A stretch of DNA of 21,331 nt from CAYVQA01 sp045119035 (GCA_045119035.1 JBGVCU010000017.1:1-21331), one strand, 5' to 3'. Positions 7,175 through 15,573 are shown, numbered from the stretch's first letter. Notes: generated by a model from the sequence alone, not told the origin. Made by a program: numbers and translations.

Positions 7175-8415
7175 TAGGTCATCCATTAGGACATTCTTTT
7201 TCAAAAATCATTCATGAAAGAATTAATAATAAAGAATATCAATTATTAGATTATTCTAAAACAGAGTTAGAAAATTTATTAGAATCAAAAAAATTTCATG
7301 CCTTAAATATTACAATTCCATACAAACAAAGTGTGATTGATTTTATTGATGTTTTAGATAATGTTTCTTTAAAAACAAGAACTGTTAATACAATTGTTAA
7401 TAAAAACGGTGTATTATATGGTTATAATACTGATTATTTTGGTTTTAAATATTTAATAAAACAAAATAAAATTATTTTAGAAAATAAAAATGTTTTAATA
7501 TTAGGAACTGGAGCAACATCTAATACTGTTTATAAAGTTTGTAAAGATTTAAAAGCAAATAAAGTTAGTAAAGTTTCTAGAAACAAACAAAAATATGTTT
7601 TTACATATGAAGAGGTTTTAGCAAATAAAACTTTATTAAATAATGTTCATATTATCATTAATACAACACCTGTTGGAATGTATCCTAATATTGATAATTC
7701 TGCATTATCTTTAAATGAATTTAAAGCACTTGAGGCTGTTATTGATGTTGTTTATAATCCAATTAAAACAAATTTACTTTTACAAGCAAAAGAACTTGGT
7801 GTAAAATATGTTGGTGGATTATTAATGCTTGTTGCTCAAGCGGTTTATGCTGTGGATTTATTTGATGATTTAGCGTTATCTTATATTGAAAAGAAAAATT
7901 TAATTTCAAGTATTTATAATGAATTGCTTCTTAAAAAAATTAATATTGTATTAATTGGGATGCCTGGTTCTGGAAAATCAACAATGGGTAAATTATTAAG
8001 TGATGAATTAAAAATGAATTATTATGATTTAGATTTAGCTTTTCTTTATAAATATAAAAAGACACCAAGTGAAGTTATTACTACACTAGGTGTTAATGAA
8101 TTTAGAAAAATGGAAAGTGAAGTCGCTAAAGAATATAGCAATGTAGAAAATTCAATTATTTCTACAGGTGGTGGTATTGTAACTATTGATAGTAATTATG
8201 ATTATTTTAAACATAATTCAATTATTATTTATTTAGAAAGAACACCAACTTATTACACTTTACAAAAAAATCGTCCCTTAAGCAGTAATCTTGAGGCTTG
8301 GGAAAAATTATATAAAGAAAGACACCATCTTTATATGAAGTGGAAAGATTATAAAGTTGACAGTTCAATAAGAAAGACTGAGACTTTAAAGAAAATAATT
8401 AATTGTATCAAGTAG
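7162..8415 (+). CDS. aroE/aroK: Bifunctional shikimate dehydrogenase-shikimate kinase fusion
   Basis: One 417-aa polypeptide carrying two consecutive pathway steps: NADPH-dependent reduction of 3-dehydroshikimate and ATP-dependent phosphorylation of shikimate. Residues 1-~250 are AroE: GHPLGHSFSK (shikimate-binding Ser12, Ser14), NITIPYK with catalytic Lys55, GYNTD with Asp91, the dinucleotide loop GTGATSNT, NTTPVGMYP and GGLLMLVAQA. Residues ~258-417 are AroK: P-loop GMPGSGKST (266-274), the F..ME strand, substrate-binding STGGGIV and the RPL motif of the lid. The join is a short charged segment (about 245-260) with no stop or frameshift. Standalone enzymes are about 270-280 and 165-175 aa, so both halves are nearly full size. 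AAGGAGG (7148-7154) fixes the start. Confidence 0.93.
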   Translation: MRGLVGHPLGHSFSKIIHERINNKEYQLLDYSKTELENLLESKKFHALNITIPYKQSVIDFIDVLDNVSLKTRTVNTIVNKNGVLYGYNTDYFGFKYLIKQNKIILENKNVLILGTGATSNTVYKVCKDLKANKVSKVSRNKQKYVFTYEEVLANKTLLNNVHIIINTTPVGMYPNIDNSALSLNEFKALEAVIDVVYNPIKTNLLLQAKELGVKYVGGLLMLVAQAVYAVDLFDDLALSYIEKKNLISSIYNELLLKKINIVLIGMPGSGKSTMGKLLSDELKMNYYDLDLAFLYKYKKTPSEVITTLGVNEFRKMESEVAKEYSNVENSIISTGGGIVTIDSNYDYFKHNSIIIYLERTPTYYTLQKNRPLSSNLEAWEKLYKERHHLYMKWKDYKVDSSIRKTETLKKIINCIK

Positions 8416-8425
8416 GAGGATTAAG

Positions 8426-9457
8426 ATGATTATATCTGGAAAATTAAATACCCCTCAATCAGAAATTGAAAAATTAAGATTAGAATTAAAATTAAATAAT
8501 TTAGAACTTGTTAATATTTCAAATGATTCTGTTATTAATTTAGGTGTTGTTGGGGATTTATCTTTATTTGAAGAAGATAAAATTTTAGAACTTATTAATA
8601 GTTTATATCAACTTCCTTGGGTTACTTCTGTTACAAGAGTTTCATCTTTATACAAATTAGCTAGTAGAGAGTTTCATCCTCAAGATACAGTAATTGAAGT
8701 AAAAGGTGTTAAAATTGGTGGAAATAATCCGGTTGTGTTTATTGGTGGTCCATGTGCTGTTGAAACTAAACAACAAATTGAAGAAATTGCTATAGCAGTA
8801 AAAGAAGCTGGTGGGGTTATTTTAAGAGGTGGTGCTTATAAACCACGTACTTCTCCATATAGTTTTCAAGGTTTAAAATCTGATGGAATATTATTATTAA
8901 AACAAGCTGGTTTAAAAAATGATTTACCAATCATTTCAGAAATTATGTCTGTAGATAATCTTGATGAATTTGTTCAAAACGTTGATATTATTCAAGTTGG
9001 TGCAAGAAATATGCAAAACTTTGAACTTTTAAAAGCATTAGGTAAAGTTAATAAACCAATTTTATTAAAACGTGGATTTGGTAATACTATTGAAGAGTGG
9101 TTAATGAGTGCAGAACATATTATGGCTAGTGGTAATAACCAAGTAATATTATGTGAAAGAGGAATTAGAACATTTGAAAAAGCAACAAGAAATACTATTG
9201 ATATTGCTGCAATTCCAATTGTTAAAAAATTATCTCATTTACCTATTATTGTTGATCCATCTCATGCTGCTGGAAAGTTTGATTTAGTAGAATCAATTGC
9301 TCTTGCAAGTGTTGCTGCTGGATGTGATGGTTTAATGATTGAAGTTCATAATCATCCAGAATGCGCTTTAAGTGATGGAGTACAATCATTAAAACCTGAA
9401 AAGTTTGCAAATATTGTTAAAAAAGGAAAAGCAATTCAAGAAGTAGTAGGAAAATAA
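8426..9457 (+). CDS. aroF: 3-deoxy-7-phosphoheptulonate (DAHP) synthase, AroF type with N-terminal regulatory-like domain
   Basis: First committed step of aromatic synthesis: condenses phosphoenolpyruvate and erythrose-4-phosphate. The barrel domain shows GGPCAVE with metal ligand Cys110, RGGAYKPRTSPYSFQG, VGARNMQNF, LLKRG, RGIRTFEKATRNT, VDPSHAAG and EVHNHPECALSDGVQSL. Residues 1-~75 form the ferredoxin-like (ACT-like) domain that mediates feedback control by tyrosine or phenylalanine in the Thermotoga-type enzyme, so feedback control is likely here but not provable. 343 aa is normal for this type I-beta class. It lies 10 nt after aroE/aroK with GGAGG just before the start. Confidence 0.94.
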   Translation: MIISGKLNTPQSEIEKLRLELKLNNLELVNISNDSVINLGVVGDLSLFEEDKILELINSLYQLPWVTSVTRVSSLYKLASREFHPQDTVIEVKGVKIGGNNPVVFIGGPCAVETKQQIEEIAIAVKEAGGVILRGGAYKPRTSPYSFQGLKSDGILLLKQAGLKNDLPIISEIMSVDNLDEFVQNVDIIQVGARNMQNFELLKALGKVNKPILLKRGFGNTIEEWLMSAEHIMASGNNQVILCERGIRTFEKATRNTIDIAAIPIVKKLSHLPIIVDPSHAAGKFDLVESIALASVAAGCDGLMIEVHNHPECALSDGVQSLKPEKFANIVKKGKAIQEVVGK

Positions 9458-9458
9458 T

Positions 9459-10742
9459 ATGAATGTAAAAATTACTCCAAGTAAAATTCATAATGAAAAT
9501 ATTATATTACCTTCGTCAAAAAGCGAATTACATCGTGCATTAATCATTATGGCATTTTCTTGTGAGAAAGGAGAAATTCATAATTGTACGATTAGTAACG
9601 ATATAAGAAGTACAATAAACTTCTTAGAAGGGATAGGTTCTATTGTTAAAATAGATAATAATATTATTTATTTGGATAATACTGATTTATTAAAAAACAT
9701 CAAAAAAGATTTTGAAGTAAATGAATCTGGTACGACACTAAGATTAATTATTCCTTTTTTATCAAAATTAAATCAAGAAATTAAAATACATACTAAAGGA
9801 AATTTAATTAATCGTTCATTAGAAATATATAACAATTTAATGAATGTAAAAAAAGATAATTTAGTAATTGACAAATTATCAAATACAATTACAATTAAAA
9901 AACATAAATTTGAAGAAGACTTTATTATATATGGTAATGTTTCTAGTCAATTTATTACCGCTTTGTTACTTTATCAATCATTAATGATTAAAAAAGGATC
10001 TTTGGTTGTGGTTAAACCAATTGCTTCTAAACCGTATGTTGATTTAACATTGGATTTATTAAGAAAATTTGGTTATCAAATTGATATAGTAGAAGAAAGT
10101 AAGATTATCACTTATAAAACAGTTAAAACACCAAATAAATTACTATTTATTAAGTATACAATTGAAAGCGATTATTCTCAAGCTGCTTTCTTTATGGGAC
10201 TTGGTGCAATTAATAATGATCTAAGTTTAAGAAATTTAAATCAACATTCTTTACAAGCAGATTATTCTATGATTGATATATTAAAGAATATGAATTGTAA
10301 AATAGATTTTATTAATGATGAACTAGTTATTAAGAAAAGTAATTTAAAAGAATCAACAATTGATTTATTCAATTGTCCTGATATTGGACCAATATTGTTT
10401 GCGGTATGTTCAGTAATTAATAATAAAACAGTATTTATAAATACAAGTCGCTTAATAGATAAAGAGTCAAATCGAATTTTATCTATGAAAGCAAATTTAG
10501 AAAAGCTTGGTGTAAAAATTTCTATATTTGATAACTATGTTGAATTAATTGGATTAAATGAATTACCAAATGGTTGTGTGTTTGATTCATTTAATGATCA
10601 TCGTGTTGCAATGAGTATTGCGATTTTATCAACTATTTTAAAAACACCATCAGTTATTAAAAATGCTGAATGCATAAATAAATCATATCCAGATTTTTTT
10701 AAGGATTTAAAAAAACTTGGTGTAGATATTGTTTTTGAATAA
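9459..10742 (+). CDS. aroA: 3-phosphoshikimate 1-carboxyvinyltransferase (EPSP synthase)
   Basis: Transfers the enolpyruvyl group of PEP to shikimate-3-phosphate; target of glyphosate. Visible: SSKSELHRAL (Lys21, Ser22, Arg26), ESGTTLRLIIP (89-99), GNVSSQFITALL, SDYSQAAFF, PDIGPILFAV (catalytic Asp region), RLIDKESNR (usual RLRxKESDR) and DHRVAMS (380-386), then SYPDFF. 427 aa, standard. The PEP loop reads VNESGTT instead of the usual CGESG(S/T)T, a position linked to glyphosate sensitivity in other enzymes; I make no claim about resistance. It starts 1 nt after aroF with only a weak ribosome site (AGGAAAA), so it probably depends on coupling. Confidence 0.94.
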   Translation: MNVKITPSKIHNENIILPSSKSELHRALIIMAFSCEKGEIHNCTISNDIRSTINFLEGIGSIVKIDNNIIYLDNTDLLKNIKKDFEVNESGTTLRLIIPFLSKLNQEIKIHTKGNLINRSLEIYNNLMNVKKDNLVIDKLSNTITIKKHKFEEDFIIYGNVSSQFITALLLYQSLMIKKGSLVVVKPIASKPYVDLTLDLLRKFGYQIDIVEESKIITYKTVKTPNKLLFIKYTIESDYSQAAFFMGLGAINNDLSLRNLNQHSLQADYSMIDILKNMNCKIDFINDELVIKKSNLKESTIDLFNCPDIGPILFAVCSVINNKTVFINTSRLIDKESNRILSMKANLEKLGVKISIFDNYVELIGLNELPNGCVFDSFNDHRVAMSIAILSTILKTPSVIKNAECINKSYPDFFKDLKKLGVDIVFE

Positions 10743-10759
10743 ATTTAAATATAAAACAA

Positions 10760-10800
10760 AATGACTAACATAAATGTGAAATGTTAGTCATTATTTTATT
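10760..10800 (+). terminator. Terminator of the aro operon
   Basis: Perfect 12-bp stem AATGACTAACAT (10760-10771)/ATGTTAGTCATT (10781-10792) with a 9-nt loop, followed by ATTTTATT. Confidence 0.85.
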
Positions 10801-10813
10801 AAAAATAAGTAAA

Positions 10814-10838
10814 AGAAAAAAGCCTATTTCTAGACCTT
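10814..10838 (-). terminator. Terminator of tRNA-Arg
   Basis: On the minus strand AAGGTCTA, GAAA loop, TAGGCTT (one bulged G, one G-T pair), then six Ts. It begins 11 nt after the tRNA CCA end. Confidence 0.55.
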
Positions 10839-10849
10839 CTGATAAAAAA

Positions 10850-10926
10850 TGGCGTCCCTGAAGAGATTCGAACTCCCGACACACGGCTTAGAAGGCCGTT
10901 GCTCTATCCAACTGAGCTACAGGGAC
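10850..10926 (-). tRNA. tRNA-Arg (anticodon UCU)
   Basis: 77 nt including an encoded CCA. The acceptor stem is GTCCCTG/CAGGGAC with discriminator G; the D-arm contains AGCTCAGTTGGATAGAGC, the anticodon stem ACGGC/GCCGT holds loop CTTCTAA (anticodon at 10890-10892), and the T-arm is GGGAG TTCGAAT CTC-type. It decodes AGA/AGG, the main arginine codons in a genome this AT-rich. It has its own promoter and terminator, convergent with the aro operon. Confidence 0.97.
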
Positions 10927-10945
10927 AACTTTTATTAGCATATAT

Positions 10946-10974
10946 ATTATACACTTTTTTTATATATTTGTAAA
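10946..10974 (-). promoter_or_regulatory. Promoter of tRNA-Arg
   Basis: Minus strand TTTACA (10969-10974), 17 bp, TATAAT (10946-10951), about 20 bp upstream of the mature tRNA 5' end. Confidence 0.75.
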
Positions 10975-11028
10975 ATGTTATGCAATAATTTTAAATAAAT
11001 AATGTAAATAAAAAAATTATAATTTTAT

Positions 11029-11057
11029 TTTAAATTATTTTAAAAATATGTTATAAT
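11029..11057 (+). promoter_or_regulatory. Promoter of the DUF885 lipoprotein gene
   Basis: TTTAAA (11029-11034, weak -35), 17 bp, TATAAT (11052-11057) with TG at 11049-11050. Short leader with AAAGGAG directly before the start. Confidence 0.6.
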
Positions 11058-11075
11058 ATAATAAAGGAGTGATGA

Positions 11076-12923
11076 ATGATGAAAAATTTTAAACGCATTT
11101 GTCTTATTATAGTTTTATTATTCAGCTTATTTTTGCTTCCTAGTTGTACTTTAGGAAATGATGTAGAAAGTGATCCTAGTACTTTTGATGAGTTTGCTGA
11201 TAGTATTTTTGATTTGTTATTAAATGGAGATGAACTTTCTTCTAATATTTTATTTGAAAAGCCTGAAGAGTTTGGACTTCAAAGATATGAACCAAGCCTT
11301 CCTACTCCATCAACAGGGTCATTACTTGGAACAATTGTAATAAATGCTAAATTTAGTCCTTTATATACTTATGATTTTGCAAAATTAAATGAGGACCAAC
11401 AAATCACTTATTTAATTTTAGATAACTTAGTGAATAAAGTAAATGAAACTAGTGGATTTGGATATTTAGATTCGAATTATTTAGGATCTTATCTTGGGTA
11501 TCAAGCACAGCTTCCACTTTTACTTGTAGAATATAATTTTAAAGATAATTTAGATATTGAAAATTATTTTAAATTACTTGAATTAATTCCTGCTACTTTT
11601 AAAAAGTATGTTGATTTTGAAATTCAAAAAGCAGATAATGGATATGCAATGCCTAATTTTGTTATTGATAAAGTAATTGATCAATGTCAAAGTTTTGTAG
11701 ATGAAGTATATAGTGCTCAAGATAATCATTTTATGATTGCAATGTTTAACCAAAAACTTGATAAATGTACTTTCTTAAGTGATGAAACTAAAGAAATGCA
11801 TATTCTTAAAAATAAAGAATTAGTAAATACAAAATTAGTTGAGGGTTATAATTACGTTAAAGATAATTTAAGTGTAGTATACGATAGAGCAACTAATAAT
11901 ATGGGGCTTGCTCATTATGTAAAAGATGATAAAGAAATTGGTAAAGAGTATTATAAATCTTTATTTAAAGATGCTACTGGATATGATATTGAAATGGAAG
12001 ATGCTGTTTTGTATTTAGATAGTAAATTAGAAGAAAAGTTAAATGAATATCGTTCAATTTATCAATACAATCCAGAAATTTTAAATCAAGTAAATAATGT
12101 ACAATTAATGAATTGTTCACCTGAGGAGCAACTTGCATTTTATGAAGAAGTAATTTATGAATATTTTTCAGAATTAGATATTCCAAAAATGCCGACAACT
12201 GTTATTAAATATGTTGATAAATCAATGGAAGATCATTTTTCTCCAGCAGCTTATATGGTATCTGCTATTGACAATTTTGATGAAGAATACATTTATTTAA
12301 ATAATAAATCAATTCATAAGATCAATGCATCTGGTGAAAGTGTACTTGATTATAATTATTTATATACAACTCTTGCTCATGAAGGTTTCCCTGGTCATAT
12401 GTATCAAAATATTTATTTTAAAAATAAAGATGTTAATGTTTTAAGAAAAGTGCTTAAAAATGGTGGATACATGGAAGGTTGGGCAACTTATGCGGAACTT
12501 TTCTCATATGTTTTTGTTAAAGATTTATATCCATCTGATGTATTAAGATTCTTAAAACTTAATGATGAAGTTAATACAATTATTCAAGCAAGACTTGATA
12601 TAGGAATTCATTATGAAGGATGGACTAAAGAAGAAGCTGAAAACTTCCTAGGTAAGTATATAGCAACATATAATAAAGATAATCCTCAATATGTTCCTGG
12701 AAGAATTGATGCTGTATATGAACAATTAGTAGAAGTACCTACAAATAGTCAAAAGTATATGTTTACTTATTTAAAACTAGAAGATATGTATTATAAAGTA
12801 TATACAGCCTATGGTAATTCTTTTGATATTAAAGATTTTCATAAGACTATTTTAGATTGTGGTCCTATTCCACTACGCTTTGTCGAAGAGATTGTAAAAG
12901 ATAAATATCAATTAACATGGTAA
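11076..12923 (+). CDS. DUF885-family lipoprotein, putative zinc metallopeptidase
   Basis: Surface lipoprotein of 615 aa. The signal peptide ends in the lipobox LPSC with Cys24 as lipidated residue. The zinc-peptidase-like motif HEGFPGHMYQ (435-444) has the HExxxH arrangement typical of DUF885 proteins, and EGWATYAE (467-474), which supplies the third-ligand Glu region, follows about 30 residues later, as expected for the family. The ~330 residues between the lipid anchor and the motif are mostly helical. Peptidase activity is inferred from the motif; no substrate is known to me. Start could be the ATG at 11076 or the next at 11079; GGAG at 11066-11069 suits either. Monocistronic, with its own promoter and terminator. 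Confidence 0.87.
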   Translation: MMKNFKRICLIIVLLFSLFLLPSCTLGNDVESDPSTFDEFADSIFDLLLNGDELSSNILFEKPEEFGLQRYEPSLPTPSTGSLLGTIVINAKFSPLYTYDFAKLNEDQQITYLILDNLVNKVNETSGFGYLDSNYLGSYLGYQAQLPLLLVEYNFKDNLDIENYFKLLELIPATFKKYVDFEIQKADNGYAMPNFVIDKVIDQCQSFVDEVYSAQDNHFMIAMFNQKLDKCTFLSDETKEMHILKNKELVNTKLVEGYNYVKDNLSVVYDRATNNMGLAHYVKDDKEIGKEYYKSLFKDATGYDIEMEDAVLYLDSKLEEKLNEYRSIYQYNPEILNQVNNVQLMNCSPEEQLAFYEEVIYEYFSELDIPKMPTTVIKYVDKSMEDHFSPAAYMVSAIDNFDEEYIYLNNKSIHKINASGESVLDYNYLYTTLAHEGFPGHMYQNIYFKNKDVNVLRKVLKNGGYMEGWATYAELFSYVFVKDLYPSDVLRFLKLNDEVNTIIQARLDIGIHYEGWTKEEAENFLGKYIATYNKDNPQYVPGRIDAVYEQLVEVPTNSQKYMFTYLKLEDMYYKVYTAYGNSFDIKDFHKTILDCGPIPLRFVEEIVKDKYQLTW

Positions 12924-12929
12924 AGTTAT

Positions 12930-12960
12930 AAAAGCTCAATTTTAAATTGAGCTTTTATTT
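12930..12960 (+). terminator. Terminator of the DUF885 gene
   Basis: AAAAGCTCAATT/AATTGAGCTTTT stem with a TTA loop, followed by T-rich sequence. Confidence 0.85.
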
Positions 12961-12976
12961 ATTTAAGATAATAAAC

Positions 12977-13005
12977 TTGCTAAAAATGATGAAATATGGT
13001 AAAAT
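12977..13005 (+). promoter_or_regulatory. Promoter of the DEAD-box helicase gene
   Basis: TTGCTA (12977-12982), 17 bp, TAAAAT (13000-13005) with TG at 12997-12998. The leader is about 30 nt, with AAAGG (13031-13035) 8 nt before the ATG, so there is no long cold-shock-type leader. Confidence 0.7.
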
Positions 13006-13043
13006 ACTATAGTTTTATTTTAGAATATAGAAAGGCATAATAT

Positions 13044-14567
13044 ATGCGATTTAGTGAATTAAAAATTAATGAAGCCATTGTTAAAGCTACAGTTGACCTT
13101 GGCTATGAACATATGATGGAAATCCAACAAGAAGTAATTCCTTTTATTTTAGAAGGACACGATGTTATTGGACAAGCAAAAACAGGTACAGGAAAAACAG
13201 CTGCTTTTGGTATTCCGATTATTAATAATTGTAGCGAAAATAATCAATATATTGAACATTTAATAATTACTCCTACACGTGAACTTGCGATTCAAATAGA
13301 AGGAGAACTTAAGAAATTAGCAAAATATCTAAAAGTTAAAGTTTCTTTAATTTGTGGTGGACAAGATTATAATATTGAAAGACGTAGTATTAAAGGAATT
13401 CCTAATATTATTGTAGGTACACCAGGAAGACTTGTTGATCATATCGTTAATAAGAAAATTGATTTAACACACCTTGTTTCAATTACTCTAGATGAAGCCG
13501 ATGAAATGTTAAGTTTTGGATTTAAAGAAGAACTTGATCAAATTTTAAATGAATTACCAGAAGGGGTTCAATCTTTATTATTTTCTGCAACGCTTCCTAA
13601 ACAAGTAAAAGCTCTTGCGGATAAAATGTTAAAAAATCCTGTAGAAGTTTTAGTTAGCTCAGGTTTAGAATCTACAGATAATGTAAAACAATATGCTATA
13701 TTTGTAAATGAAGAAGAAAAATTTGATTTACTTACAAAATTTTTAGAAGTTCATCATCCGAAAAAAGCTATTATCTTTGGAAGAACGAAACGTCGTGCAG
13801 ATGAACTTTCTCATGCATTAAGTAAAAAAGGACTTCTATGTAGAGCACTTCATGGGGATCTTACTCAAAAAGAAAGAAACAATGTAATGTTAGGTTTTAG
13901 AAATGGTGTATTTCCAATTTTAGTTGCAACAGATGTGGCATCTCGTGGACTTGATATTGATGATGTTGAAGTTATTTATAATTTCGATTTACCTCAAGAA
14001 ATCGAATATTATGTTCATCGAATTGGGCGTACTGGGCGTGCACTTAAGAAAGGAAAAGCATATACTTTCTTACATAAGTCAGAGATGGATCATTTAGAAT
14101 TAATAATGAAAAAAACAAAATCAACTATTACATTTATTGATGCTCCTTCAACTAAAGAAGTTAGAAAAGCTCATTTTGAATCTACAATAAGAATGTTCCA
14201 AGAAGCTTTAAATAGTCCTAATGTGTATAAAGAATTAGATAATGCTAAACTTGTATTAAAACAGTTAGGACCAGAACTTGCTGTATGCGCCGCTCTTACT
14301 TTGCTTAATCCAGAAATAGATTCAAGTGGAATAGTTTTATCAAAAGAACCAAAAGTTTCTATGAAGAAAGCTAAAAGTTATAAGAGAAGTGAAGCTTCCA
14401 AAAAACAAAGCTCTAGAAAATCAAAGAAAAAAACATCTAAAGAAGTTTCTATTATAAAAGAAGAACCAAAAGCAAAACAACAAACAAAACATTCATCAAG
14501 TAAACAACAAAAACCAAAAAAGAATCATTCAAAGAAACTTGCTGATATTAAATTTTCTAGAAAATAA
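13044..14567 (+). CDS. cshA: DEAD-box ATP-dependent RNA helicase, CshA-like
   Basis: RNA helicase expected to act in mRNA turnover and ribosome assembly, as CshA does in the Firmicute degradosome. Motifs in order: FSEL...Gly-Tyr...IQ (Q motif, 3-29), AKTGTGKT (45-52), PTRELAIQ, GG, TPGR, DEAD (150-153), SAT (181-183), IIFGRTKRR, TDVASRGLDI and HRIGRTGR (325-332). Residues ~333-440 form a CshA-type extension, and the last ~65 residues are a low-complexity Lys/Ser/Gln-rich basic tail likely to bind RNA. 507 aa fits CshA. The motif I position before TGTGKT is Lys instead of the usual Gln/Pro. No convincing terminator follows; 14568-14651 is plain AT-rich sequence. Confidence 0.92.
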   Translation: MRFSELKINEAIVKATVDLGYEHMMEIQQEVIPFILEGHDVIGQAKTGTGKTAAFGIPIINNCSENNQYIEHLIITPTRELAIQIEGELKKLAKYLKVKVSLICGGQDYNIERRSIKGIPNIIVGTPGRLVDHIVNKKIDLTHLVSITLDEADEMLSFGFKEELDQILNELPEGVQSLLFSATLPKQVKALADKMLKNPVEVLVSSGLESTDNVKQYAIFVNEEEKFDLLTKFLEVHHPKKAIIFGRTKRRADELSHALSKKGLLCRALHGDLTQKERNNVMLGFRNGVFPILVATDVASRGLDIDDVEVIYNFDLPQEIEYYVHRIGRTGRALKKGKAYTFLHKSEMDHLELIMKKTKSTITFIDAPSTKEVRKAHFESTIRMFQEALNSPNVYKELDNAKLVLKQLGPELAVCAALTLLNPEIDSSGIVLSKEPKVSMKKAKSYKRSEASKKQSSRKSKKKTSKEVSIIKEEPKAKQQTKHSSSKQQKPKKNHSKKLADIKFSRK

Positions 14568-14651
14568 ATTGTTAAAATAATAACTTTTATAGTGCCAATT
14601 TTAATTATTAAAAATATTTTTAAAAAAATATATCAAAATAAAGCATATTAT

Positions 14652-14680
14652 TAGACATTTAGAAAAAATAAGTGTATAAT
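14652..14680 (+). promoter_or_regulatory. Promoter of tRNA-Glu
   Basis: TAGACA (14652-14657), 17 bp, TATAAT (14675-14680), about 10 bp before the mature tRNA. Confidence 0.7.
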
Positions 14681-14690
14681 AATATAGCCT

Positions 14691-14767
14691 GGTCTGTTGG
14701 AGAAGCGGCTTAACTCACATGCCTTTCACGCATGCATTCACGGGTTCGAATCCCGTACAGATCACCA
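14691..14767 (+). tRNA. tRNA-Glu (anticodon UUC)
   Basis: 77 nt with an encoded CCA. Acceptor GGTCTGT/ACAGATC with discriminator A, D-arm GAG/CTC with AAGCGGCTTAA loop, anticodon stem CATGC/GCATG with loop CTTTCAC (anticodon 14725-14727), T-arm CGGG TTCGAAT CCCG. Its 3' end and terminator are the left boundary of the accessory region and overlap one copy of a direct repeat. Confidence 0.97.
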
Positions 14768-14792
14768 TTAGAATGTATCTATAAGTCATCAT
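14766..14792 (+). repeat. Direct repeat copy 1 (left), at the tRNA-Glu 3' end
   Basis: 27 bp starting with the CA of the tRNA CCA and running through the left arm of its terminator. 25 of 27 positions match 15435-15461. The two copies enclose the broken KilA-N gene, like the att-type repeats left by an element integrated beside a tRNA. Confidence 0.75.
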
Positions 14793-14810
14793 TGATGGCT
14801 TATTTTTTTT
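14781..14810 (+). terminator. Terminator of tRNA-Glu
   Basis: ATAAGTCATC/GATGGCTTAT stem (one T-G pair) with an ATT loop, then eight Ts. Confidence 0.85.
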
Positions 14811-14821
14811 ACCTGTTGTAG

Positions 14822-15349
14822 TTGATTAATAATGAAAATTTTAAACCCACCGATTTCGAGGGGTTTAAAAGTAAACCTGGTCAAAATGCTTTTACAATTT
14901 CGCCAAAGAAATGGATTGAATTAACTAATGCTATAGGACTAAAAGTAAAATCAGGTAGATATAATGGTGGGACATATGCACATAAAGATATAGCTTTAGA
15001 ATTTGCATCATAGATATCAGCTGAAGTCAAATTATATATTATAAAAGAATTTCAAAGGTTAAAAATCCAAGAAACGAATAAATTAGAATGGCAAGGGAAA
15101 AGAATATTAACAAAATTAAATTATATTATTCATACTGATGCAGTTAATAAACATTTAATTACTATTAATCTTACAACAGAACAAAAAAAAGAAATTTATG
15201 CTAGCGAAGCAGATTTATTGAACGTCGCATTATTTGGTATGACAGCAAAACAGTGGCGAAAATCTAATCCAAATAAAGATGGAAACATTAGAGACTATGT
15301 TTCTACAATTGAACTTGAAAAATTGTATTGCTTCTTTTTTTGTTTTTAA
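14822..15349 (+). pseudogene. KilA-N domain phage-type protein, broken
   Basis: Remnant of a KilA-N family protein of the kind found in phages and mobile regions of Firmicutes. The readable part opens at LINNENFKPTDFEGFK, contains NAFTISPKKWIE and SGRYNGGTYAHKDIALEFAS, then hits TAG at 15011-15013. The same frame continues without shift as ISAEVKLYIIKEFQRL..., ASEADLLNVALFGMTAKQW and GNIRDY to a TAA at 15347-15349. In intact relatives the stop position is Trp (FASWIS), so a single TGG-to-TAG change explains it. The N-terminal half of the domain is missing: the frame is closed by a TAG at 14819-14821, right after the tRNA terminator. The C-terminus degenerates into KLYCFFFCF, unlike relatives. 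No ribosome site. Decayed, not functional. Confidence 0.82.
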
Positions 15350-15434
15350 AGGATTATTAAAGAAATAAGATGATATTATCAGATTTATTAATAAAATCGC
15401 ATGTGAAAAATTTATCCTTTTTGTTCTTCTAACA

Positions 15435-15461
15435 CATTAGAATTTGTCTATAAGTCATCAT
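15435..15461 (+). repeat. Direct repeat copy 2 (right)
   Basis: Second copy of the 27-bp repeat at 14766-14792, differing at two positions. Here it is not next to a tRNA and has lost the right arm and T-run of the terminator. The flanks 15350-15434 and 15462-15542 show no gene that I can support. Confidence 0.75.
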
Positions 15462-15542
15462 ATTTATAGTAATTATATAGAGGTTTTAAGACCTATTTAA
15501 AAGATTTTGTTTCACATTTGAATTATTTTTTATTTAAAATAG

Positions 15543-15571
15543 TTGATAATTTTATTTACGTATGATATAAT
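15543..15571 (+). promoter_or_regulatory. Promoter of the toxin-antitoxin operon
   Basis: TTGATA (15543-15548), 17 bp, TATAAT (15566-15571) with TG at 15563-15564. Near-consensus, so strong unless repressed. Confidence 0.8.
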
Positions 15572-15573
15572 AT

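Noticed and set aside
11974..12198. Minus-strand frame inside the DUF885 gene
   Set aside because: Antisense to a long gene with clear motifs; no ribosome site or recognisable protein.
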